From the NCBI GenBank assembly GCA_029250345.1, contig JAQXFL010000131.1:1-6386 (forward strand): a stretch of DNA of 6,386 nt. Reading direction: 5' to 3'. Under the pieces are notes generated by a model. It saw only the letters and a list, made by a program, of their open reading frames with translations, searched no databases and had not been told where the DNA came from. A program made the position numbers and the translations under genes. Shown here one piece after another: positions 1-6,029 of the stretch. The DNA comes from Candidatus Poseidoniaceae archaeon (GTDB lineage: Archaea > Thermoplasmatota > Poseidoniia > Poseidoniales > Poseidoniaceae). The number at the start of each line of letters is the position of its first letter. Position 1 is the first letter of the stretch.

Positions 1-2753
1 GACTTATGCTACCGAGTCTTACTGGACTCGTGTCAGCGAACCATCCTGCCGAAGACCAATCGTTCACTACACCGCATTCTGGCGTTGATTTTCCTGTGGG
101 TTGGGAAGATCTCGCTTACTTTACCGGTTCTGGATTCACAACCGTACAACGCGACTTCAGACTGCTCTATCCGGCTATGACGTCCGGTGAAGGTGCTGAC
201 ATGGCTGGGAACGGTCCATTTCCAAACGTACAATTTCTCATAGATACGGGCGAGTCTTCATCCTCCTACATGGATTTCGCATCACGCCTCGTCCAAAGGG
301 GATTCATGGTGGCAGTTCATGATGATGTTTTGGACTCTACGAACTTTCCTACAATCCTTCAACATGTGACCGGCGTACAAAGTGAATTGGAACAACTGAA
401 CAACACCAGCACCAGTTCAATCGCAGGTACCTTCGGTCAATTTGATCTCAACCATTGGGGTATTGGCGGGCATGGTGTTGGTGCGGCAGCAGCATACGGC
501 GTGTATCCATATTGGTTGAATTCTACTCTTGCGGGTCAAGTTCAACCACCGAGAGCCGTTTTTGGGTTAGGGGCTGATTTTGAGGATTGGGATGATGAGC
601 ATTGGGATGATTTGGCGCCAGAGGATTGGATACATTCCCCAGCGTCGCCCTCGGCAGGTCTGTTCCTCACCGGTTCAGCTGACGAAGTATTTTCTTCGTC
701 AGAAGTTGAAGATACATTGTCCGTTGGGAGTGGATTCGGCTGGCAGTTGATGGAAGTGCTCGGTGCAGACCATTATCAGTATCAGGAATCAACTTCTATC
801 ATTGAAGGCTTTAATGATGGTGATGCATCGATTTCACAGGAAGAACAAAATGAAATTGCTGCTGAACACATCAATGATTATTTGGACGTCACTTTGCGTG
901 GTTCTCACGAACATTTCCGTGACGCTTTCAATCGGCCAATGGGCCCGCATGTGGTGAGTGATTCCGATGCTTACATCGTTGAGAACCTCCTTGAGAGTGA
1001 TTTTCTTTTGGTTCAAGAAACAAGTCTCTCTCCAAACGGGACAACGACTTTCGGGCCTCAAGTTACGGTGAATTTCTTTGCCGAATGGACCATGAGAGAC
1101 GGACGCAATTACTCCGATTTGCCCAGTGGATGGGATTTGAACATTGAATGCACCGTTTCTGGGATGGAAAACACGGAAGGCCAGTTCAACGCTAACGGTA
1201 CGGCAACCTGTTTATTCCCTATGCAAGATGTTGCGCCCGGATTCCACACGGCAACCATTCGAATATTCGTCGAAGGAGCATCATCGACGCTCTCCTTTTC
1301 TTTCACTCGCACCGATGCCCCGTTGGTCTTGATGTCTCCACCGCCAATGATTGATGTAGAGCAACGGAGCAGTATTCACATCGATGCCGCCTCGTATGCT
1401 TACGACCCTGACGGTCAAGAGGTGTTTGTTGAATCGGCAGAATTTTCTGCAGGTTCGACTGATGACTTTATTTTCACTATCGACCAAGACCAAAAAGGAA
1501 TCCAAATCTATCACAATGTCGCTGGTGAAGAAGTCAATGGCTCAGAGATTACCATGGTCTTGAGGGCCGGCGGTGAAGGCGTAGTTGATGAAGCAAACAC
1601 GACTGCAATAATTCGCGTGGTTCCAGTGGATGATCCTGTTAGCAAGATTTCCGATGTACCCATGCAGAATCTGGTCGAGGACGGCGTTTCAGTGACGGTC
1701 AATCTATCACAGTATGTGAGCGACCCTGAAGGCGAAGTCTTGTTCGGTACAGTCGGAGGTGAAACTGATGGAGTGTATGGGCCTGTAAGTTTCTCAATGT
1801 CCAACGGCATGCTCAGTATTTCTCCTCTTCCGGATCAAAACGGTGCGACAGTCATGCACTTACTGGTGAGTGATGGAACGACTCTCCCTGTCGAACTTGA
1901 CGTGCCGTTGTATGTCGAGCCAGTCAATGACGACATCATTGTCAATGAATCCAATTGGGATCTCACTGTGGCAGAAGATGAAAGCGTATCAGTCAACCTT
2001 TCCGATTTGGCATGGGATTTGGACGGTGACAACTTGTTTTGGACCATAGACAGTTCATCCCAGTCGGTCAGTGTTGTGCGCTCTACTGGGCAACTTATCA
2101 TCACACCAACTCTCGATTACTTTGGTCAAGACGCTCTTACATCGGTCAATGTTACGGACCAGACGATGACTGTGAATCGAGTCTTAACCATCAACGTGAC
2201 CTCTATCCCCGATGCGCCTGTTTTGTCGTTGCAAGAATTGAACCTCATTGATTCTACAGCCGGCAGTTTGCAGTGGTGGGTCTACGATGCCGATGGCGTA
2301 ATTCCTGAGCAAACCGAAGTTCAAGTGAACGGAACTACAATTGAGAATCTCACTCACTCATGTGTCTATGACAGCACAGATTTGACCAACCGATGTCTCT
2401 CGATGCTACCTCTTCCAAGTTCTCACAACGGGAGTATTGAGGTGCGCGTATCGGTATTTGACGCTGAAATTGGAGCGAATACGGTTGCTTACATCACTGT
2501 GAACATGTCTCCATCTGCTAATGAGCCGGTGGTACAGGTTGATTCAGAGGAGTCTAATTTGGAGAGTTTGAGTTTCTACATCCTTGGTTTCAGCGTTGTT
2601 GCTTTTGTTATTCTCATCGTCTTGTTTGTCGTCCTGCGAGAAGCGACTTCATCTCCGAAGTCGAGCTCAGAGACGGATGCAACACCGGAAGTTGAAACCG
2701 AGGAGGCTGCACCAGCTTCAGTAGGTTTGCTTGCACGTGCTAAGCAACAGTAG
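1..2753 (+). CDS. Large secreted, membrane-anchored protein: alpha/beta-hydrolase-like domain plus tandem cadherin-like modules (5'-partial)
   Basis: The reading frame is open from the left edge to a TAG stop. An ATG lies at position 6, but the first residues (LPSLTGLVSA, then NHPAED) look like the end of a signal peptide lacking its basic start, so the true start is probably upstream. Numbering from that ATG (915 aa): residues about 40-300 resemble the dienelactone hydrolase/chlorophyllase-type alpha/beta-hydrolase fold, with a YPA strand near 55, a nucleophile-elbow-like GGHGVGA at 154-160, a candidate acid Asp226 in GSADEV and a candidate His256 in GADHYQ. The usual GxSxG serine is Gly157. 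Residues about 340-840 form beta-sandwich modules with repeated Ca-binding-like motifs DPDG (467), DPEG (573), DLDGD (671) and DADG (761), as in cadherin-like/tandem-95 repeats. Four cysteines (382, 402, 786, 797) could make two disulfides, and many N-x-S/T sequons suggest glycosylation. A transmembrane helix (about 856-877) precedes an acidic cytoplasmic tail. Seen: architecture. Inferred: a cell-surface binding or degradation protein. The substrate is unknown. Confidence 0.85.
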   Translation, partial: LMLPSLTGLVSANHPAEDQSFTTPHSGVDFPVGWEDLAYFTGSGFTTVQRDFRLLYPAMTSGEGADMAGNGPFPNVQFLIDTGESSSSYMDFASRLVQRGFMVAVHDDVLDSTNFPTILQHVTGVQSELEQLNNTSTSSIAGTFGQFDLNHWGIGGHGVGAAAAYGVYPYWLNSTLAGQVQPPRAVFGLGADFEDWDDEHWDDLAPEDWIHSPASPSAGLFLTGSADEVFSSSEVEDTLSVGSGFGWQLMEVLGADHYQYQESTSIIEGFNDGDASISQEEQNEIAAEHINDYLDVTLRGSHEHFRDAFNRPMGPHVVSDSDAYIVENLLESDFLLVQETSLSPNGTTTFGPQVTVNFFAEWTMRDGRNYSDLPSGWDLNIECTVSGMENTEGQFNANGTATCLFPMQDVAPGFHTATIRIFVEGASSTLSFSFTRTDAPLVLMSPPPMIDVEQRSSIHIDAASYAYDPDGQEVFVESAEFSAGSTDDFIFTIDQDQKGIQIYHNVAGEEVNGSEITMVLRAGGEGVVDEANTTAIIRVVPVDDPVSKISDVPMQNLVEDGVSVTVNLSQYVSDPEGEVLFGTVGGETDGVYGPVSFSMSNGMLSISPLPDQNGATVMHLLVSDGTTLPVELDVPLYVEPVNDDIIVNESNWDLTVAEDESVSVNLSDLAWDLDGDNLFWTIDSSSQSVSVVRSTGQLIITPTLDYFGQDALTSVNVTDQTMTVNRVLTINVTSIPDAPVLSLQELNLIDSTAGSLQWWVYDADGVIPEQTEVQVNGTTIENLTHSCVYDSTDLTNRCLSMLPLPSSHNGSIEVRVSVFDAEIGANTVAYITVNMSPSANEPVVQVDSEESNLESLSFYILGFSVVAFVILIVLFVVLREATSSPKSSSETDATPEVETEEAAPASVGLLARAKQQ

Positions 2754-2759
2754 CGTCGC

Positions 2760-4322
2760 TCACAGAGGTATGTTTCCGTGCTTCTTGGGCGGACTCCATT
2801 CGCGCTTTGATTGGAGAATGTTGAGGGCGCGACAAAGGCGTAGTCGGCTTTCACTCGGTTCAATGACATCATCGAGCCATCCGTTCCGAGCGGCGACGTA
2901 TGGGTCGCCGAATTTTGCTTTGTATTCGGAAATGAGTTGCTGACGAATCTCTTCGCGCTTTTCTTCAGGCGCCTTTTTGATTTCTGTTCTGTGAATCACA
3001 TTCACTGCACCTTCAGCACCCATCACGGCCAACTCTGCGGTTGGCCAGGCAATGTTGTAATCGCTTTGCAAGTGTTTGCATGACATTGCCAAATAAGCAC
3101 CACCGTAGGCTTTACGTGTCACAAGAGTGAGTTTCGGTACGGTGGCTTCAGCATAAGCAAACAGTAATTTGGCACCGTGGCGGATAATTCCACCCCACTC
3201 TTGTACCACTCCAGGAAGGAATCCTGGTACGTCTTCAAAAGTGACTAAGGGGATGTTGAACGAATCGCAGGTCCGAATGAAACGTGCCGCTTTAATCGAG
3301 GCGTCGATATCAAGACAACCTGCGAGAACTTTCGGTTGGTTGCCAACAACTCCAATCGTCTTGCCTTCGAGTCGAGCAAATCCGATGATAATATTATCAG
3401 CATACGATTCGAAGAGTTCCATGAAGATGCCATCGTCGACAATTTCTTCGACCACTTTGACCATGTCGTATGGCTTGTTTGGGTTGTCGGGTACGAAGGT
3501 TTCCAAGTCTGTGTTCAATCTATCCGCTGGATCTGCTGTTTCTTCGAACGGGGCATTCGCCATGTTGTGGTCGGGTAGATAGGACAGGATTTCTGTCGCC
3601 AATGTGCATGCGTCTTCTTCGTCTTCTGCAATGAGGCAAGCAATTCCAGAGCGCGATGCGTGAAGTGAAGCGCCGCCAAGGCCAGCTGCATCAATCTCGC
3701 CTTCGATCACTTCCGGAGTTTCAAGAGGTGATGAGAGGAAGAGTTGCCCGTGGTCTTCGCCAAGAATTGTAAAATCCGCCAGACTTGCTGCGAGAGCCGA
3801 CACGCCGACGACAGGCCCAAGGACCAAACTAATCATTGGTATTCTTCCACTGCATTGAACCAACCTGTCAAGGAGTTCTCCCGTGCCTGCAAGTGCCGAA
3901 ATACCGTCATGTGCGCGCTGTCCTCCGCCATCCCACATACAGATAAGAGGGACTTTTGCTCGTTCAGCCATTTCAATGATTTTGGAAATTTTCTTCGCAT
4001 GCATTTCACCCATGCTGCCTCCGTGGACACTGAAGTCTTGCGCGAAACAGTAGATTCTTCGGCCATTGACAGTACCGTGCCCTGCAACGACTCCATCGCC
4101 AAGCGTATGGTGGAGGAACATTCCGTTGTCGGTTGAGCGATGGGTGACAAAAGAATCGATTTCGATGAATGAGTTCTCATCGAGCAACATTCCGATTCGG
4201 TCACGGGCAGTGCCTCTCCCACTGCTGCGGATGGCTTCTTGGCGCTTCAAGCCTCCACCAAGGCGAGCTTGCTCACGCTTGTATTGGAGTTCCTCGAGAC
4301 GTTCACTCGAATTGCCTGCCAT
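2760..4322 (-). CDS. Biotin-dependent acyl-CoA carboxylase carboxyltransferase (beta) subunit, PccB/MmdA family, divergent
   Basis: This 520-aa protein has the usual full length and two crotonase-like halves of the carboxyltransferase family, which moves a carboxyl group between carboxybiotin and an acyl-CoA (acetyl- or propionyl-CoA carboxylase, or methylmalonyl-CoA decarboxylase). Family signatures in order: LGGG near 22, TARDRI at 38-43, DFSVHGGSMGE at 96-106, SGRIP at 158-162, DVPGFLPG at 364-371, RKAYGGAY at 403-410 (second oxyanion hole) and AWPTAELAVMG at 425-435. The N-half is unusual: DGGGQRAHDG (131-140) stands where DSGGARIQEG is typical, and GPVVGVSA (169-176) where GPCAGGA is typical. 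The residue after KAYGGAY is Leu411, whereas actinobacterial PccB has Asp there, so propionyl-CoA specificity should not be assumed. The start chosen is the ATG preceded by GGTGGAG; an in-frame TTG at 4355 would add 11 residues. It lies 37 bp downstream of gatD on the same strand, probably cotranscribed. No biotin carboxylase or carrier gene is present here. The family is secure; the substrate is not. Confidence 0.92.
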   Translation of the reverse strand: MAGNSSERLEELQYKREQARLGGGLKRQEAIRSSGRGTARDRIGMLLDENSFIEIDSFVTHRSTDNGMFLHHTLGDGVVAGHGTVNGRRIYCFAQDFSVHGGSMGEMHAKKISKIIEMAERAKVPLICMWDGGGQRAHDGISALAGTGELLDRLVQCSGRIPMISLVLGPVVGVSALAASLADFTILGEDHGQLFLSSPLETPEVIEGEIDAAGLGGASLHASRSGIACLIAEDEEDACTLATEILSYLPDHNMANAPFEETADPADRLNTDLETFVPDNPNKPYDMVKVVEEIVDDGIFMELFESYADNIIIGFARLEGKTIGVVGNQPKVLAGCLDIDASIKAARFIRTCDSFNIPLVTFEDVPGFLPGVVQEWGGIIRHGAKLLFAYAEATVPKLTLVTRKAYGGAYLAMSCKHLQSDYNIAWPTAELAVMGAEGAVNVIHRTEIKKAPEEKREEIRQQLISEYKAKFGDPYVAARNGWLDDVIEPSESRLRLCRALNILQSKREWSPPKKHGNIPL

Positions 4323-4327
4323 ATCTA

Positions 4328-4334
4328 CTCCACC
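4328..4334 (-). promoter_or_regulatory. Ribosome binding site of the carboxyltransferase gene
   Basis: GGTGGAG lies 5 nt before the ATG at 4322 and matches the anti-Shine-Dalgarno of archaeal 16S rRNA (ATCACCTCC end) through GGTG or GGAG. It decides between this ATG and the in-frame TTG at 4355. It sits in the 37-bp gap after the gatD stop codon, consistent with independent translation initiation on a shared mRNA. Confidence 0.65.
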
Positions 4335-4359
4335 ACTTCTCGGTTTTTGATTCAAACGC

Positions 4360-5721
4360 TTAGTTCATGAGGAGATTGTTCCCTTCTCCACAAAGATTCA
4401 TTCCGATTGCATCCTTTAGTTTTACATCGTTGGAAAGTGCCCAATGGACCTTAACCACAACCGTATCTGGAGCAGCCACACTGCCGTGGCCCATTATTCC
4501 CATTTCCATTTGCTTTCTGCCTTTCGAGTAGACGTTCATGTCGACCGGGCCGTGAATGCATTGATTGGTGACAATGATTGGAATTTCTCTGTTGATACAG
4601 CGCGTGAGTGCTCGCCACACTTTGGTGTTTTCAGGTGCGTCCTTGCCGGGGTCATCTATTGGCAAATGCCCCAATCCCGTTCCTTGAATCACAATGGCTT
4701 GGACACCGGTTTGGACAATGGCTTCAATTTCTTCCGAGTGAAGCCATGGACCAGCAATAAATTGAGCAATTCTCGTACTTTTTTCGTAGGTTGTCGGGCG
4801 CATGCACACCTGGCGAGAGGAGCTTTTGAGGCGAAGTGCTTCGTAATGATCGGTGTTGGCATGGGTCAATTCGCCGTTATCGATGGTAATGTGAGCCAAG
4901 GCTTCACAATTGACCGGTTGGAATGCATCGCGTCGAGAGGAGTGCAGCTTACGTACTCCAGTGCCGGGATAGACTGCGCATTCACCATCGTTGTTGGTCG
5001 AATGCATGACCAGGACAACTCCATCGCCAGCATCACCGCATGGCTGTGGGCCATTGGCTGCCCAGTGGACGGCTGAGAGTAGGTTTTCTGCGGCGTCAGA
5101 TGAACCTCTGTCGGAAGAACGTTGTGAGCCGACAAATGCAATACGGCCCGGAGGGATTTCACCCTTGCCACCCCATGCGAAACTCATTGCTGCAGAAGAG
5201 ATGTGCAATGTGTCGGTACCATGGGTGACGACCACGCCATCGCATCCGTCATCGAATGCTTGCTTTGATGCTTGAATCATGGTATTCCAGTGCTGTGGGC
5301 GAATGTCGTCGCTGAACATATTGCCAAGTTTGACCGCCTCAATGTTGGCGATGTGAGCCAGTTCTGGTAGGCTTGCGATCATTTCTTCAGGCTCAAATCG
5401 TGCTACGACAGCACCAGTGGTGTAGTCTACTTTGGATGCGATTGTTCCACCAGTATGGAGGATTCGTACGCGTGGGAGTGATTCGTTGGTCTCAATTTCA
5501 TGTTGCACTGAATCTGCCGTGTTTGTGGCAACTTTACTCGGCAGCATCTCAATGGAAGTGATTTCTTCGAGAGGATAACTTGCGTTGTATCCGTTGACAA
5601 GTTTGACCGTCAAGTGATTTTTTGCGGCAGGATGTAGCACTACGCCTTCGATGTGAGTTTTTCCATTACGGGATTCCACTTCGATTTTTACCCGCTGGCC
5701 TGCTGGAGGGACATCAACCAT
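4360..5721 (-). CDS. gatD: Glutamyl-tRNA(Gln) amidotransferase subunit D (archaeal GatDE, asparaginase-like subunit)
   Basis: GatD works with GatE in the cytoplasm to convert Glu-tRNA(Gln) to Gln-tRNA(Gln). GatD is the asparaginase-like subunit that releases ammonia, which is passed to GatE. In the 453-aa product, an N-terminal small beta domain (about 8-60; NGYN at 43-46) of the kind found in GatD precedes the asparaginase domain, which separates it from plain L-asparaginase. Active-site motifs are complete: LHTGGTIAS (88-96; likely nucleophile Thr90), THGTDT (166-171; Thr169 and Asp170) and VRKLH followed by SRRDAF (256-267; likely Lys258). Around 221-234 there is a glycine-rich stretch that looks like a small insertion. 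The frame is open upstream to 5862, but that extension translates the tRNA gene, so the start is set at MVDVPPAG, just before the conserved beta domain. No clear Shine-Dalgarno precedes it. The tRNA-Met lies upstream and the carboxyltransferase downstream, both on the same strand. gatE, often adjacent in archaea, is absent from this window. Confidence 0.95.
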   Translation of the reverse strand: MVDVPPAGQRVKIEVESRNGKTHIEGVVLHPAAKNHLTVKLVNGYNASYPLEEITSIEMLPSKVATNTADSVQHEIETNESLPRVRILHTGGTIASKVDYTTGAVVARFEPEEMIASLPELAHIANIEAVKLGNMFSDDIRPQHWNTMIQASKQAFDDGCDGVVVTHGTDTLHISSAAMSFAWGGKGEIPPGRIAFVGSQRSSDRGSSDAAENLLSAVHWAANGPQPCGDAGDGVVLVMHSTNNDGECAVYPGTGVRKLHSSRRDAFQPVNCEALAHITIDNGELTHANTDHYEALRLKSSSRQVCMRPTTYEKSTRIAQFIAGPWLHSEEIEAIVQTGVQAIVIQGTGLGHLPIDDPGKDAPENTKVWRALTRCINREIPIIVTNQCIHGPVDMNVYSKGRKQMEMGIMGHGSVAAPDTVVVKVHWALSNDVKLKDAIGMNLCGEGNNLLMN

Positions 5722-5769
5722 GCGTCGGCTAAAAGTGGGCGGCACATCAAGGGTTCGCCATATTGGCGT

Positions 5770-5784
5770 GAACAAAACTTGTTC
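5770..5784. repeat. Perfect inverted repeat between tRNA-Met and gatD
   Basis: GAACAA-AAC-TTGTTC is a 6-bp perfect palindrome with a 3-nt spacer. It lies 23 bp downstream of the tRNA 3' end and 48 bp upstream of the gatD start. On the minus strand the spacer sits in a run of four T (GTTTTG). It could be an operator or part of a weak tRNA 3'-end signal. The function is inferred only from symmetry and place, and a palindrome this short can arise by chance. Confidence 0.3.
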
Positions 5785-5807
5785 GTGCCGACGCCTTGTG
5801 AATTGTG

Positions 5808-5937
5808 TGGTGCCGGGAGCGGGGCTTGAACCCGCGACCTTCGGATGTCTCAGACACCGCAAGGGGTTTGCACGTCATACGATTGCCTTGTAGGCTGCCC
5901 TATGAGTCCGACGCGCCACCAACTACGCCACCCCGGC
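5808..5937 (-). tRNA. Elongator tRNA-Met (anticodon CAT), intron-containing, CCA encoded
   Basis: The full cloverleaf can be drawn on the minus strand. The acceptor stem is GCCGGGG/TCCCGGC with one G-U pair, discriminator A and encoded CCA. The D stem is GCGT/GCGC with A14 and the GG pair in the loop. The anticodon stem is TCGGA/TCCGA, the variable region AGGTC, and the T arm GCGGG-TTCAAGC-CCCGC. Exon 1 is 5937-5901 and exon 2 is 5846-5808. Joining them gives the loop CTCATAA, hence anticodon CAT at 34-36. The anticodon stem lacks the three consecutive G-C pairs of initiators, which excludes initiator Met. Identity as elongator Met rather than the CAT-reading tRNA-Ile2 rests on the GCCGGGG acceptor stem and is likely but not certain. 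The gene is 86 bp upstream of gatD on the same strand. I saw no convincing TATA box upstream. Confidence 0.93.
5847..5900 (-). other. tRNA intron (54 nt) at position 37/38 with bulge-helix-bulge splice motif
   Basis: The splice junctions fold into a canonical archaeal bulge-helix-bulge. The exon stem TCGGA/TCCGA leads to a 4-bp central helix CTCA (exon, including anticodon bases) with TGAG (intron). It is flanked by two 3-nt bulges, TAG and ACA, and a second helix GGCA/TGTC with one G-U pair. Cutting between the second and third base of each bulge, as the archaeal splicing endonuclease does, yields the CTCATAA loop. Inside the intron two small hairpins are possible: GCC-TACAA-GGC and GCAA-ACCCC-TTGC. 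The 37/38 position is the commonest for archaeal tRNA introns. Confidence 0.92.
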
Positions 5938-5984
5938 TTATCTCTCGCCTGTCGCGTTCCCCATTTCAACCATACGGATGAAAA

Positions 5985-5999
5985 GTGATGTAAAATCAC
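5985..5999. promoter_or_regulatory. A/T-rich inverted repeat in the divergent intergenic region, possible promoter element
   Basis: GTGAT-GTAAA-ATCAC is a 5-bp inverted repeat with an A/T-rich centre (TAAAAT at 5991-5996). It lies in the 92-bp region between the tRNA-Met 5' end and the membrane-protein ATG. TAAAAT is about 34 bp upstream of that ATG, which suits an archaeal TATA-like box giving a very short leader. No clear BRE is seen. The rest of 5938-6029 holds nothing else I can support. Confidence 0.3.
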
Positions 6000-6029
6000 C
6001 GTAGCCTTCATGCACTCCACGCCTCAGGG

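Noticed and set aside
6..60. ATG at position 6 as the true start of the surface protein.
   Set aside because: It would leave a signal peptide without a basic n-region and with a very short core. The frame is open to the window edge, so truncation is more likely.
4323..4355. TTG at 4355 as the carboxyltransferase start.
   Set aside because: The ATG at 4322 has a good ribosome binding site, and its product begins like other family members. The extra 11 residues match no family feature.
4444..5076. A 210-codon plus-strand open frame opposite gatD.
   Set aside because: It is fully antisense to a gene with intact catalytic motifs, and its translation shows no family features. It is a shadow of the gatD codon pattern.
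5847..5900. A C/D-box guide RNA inside the tRNA intron (ATGACGT resembling box C, CTGA resembling box D).
   Set aside because: The box C match is only 5 of 7. The CTGA overlaps the bulge-helix-bulge pairing, and no C'/D' boxes are seen, so chance is the simpler explanation.
5808..5937. Reading the tRNA as initiator tRNA-Met.
   Set aside because: The anticodon stem TCGGA/TCCGA lacks the three consecutive G-C pairs found in initiators.
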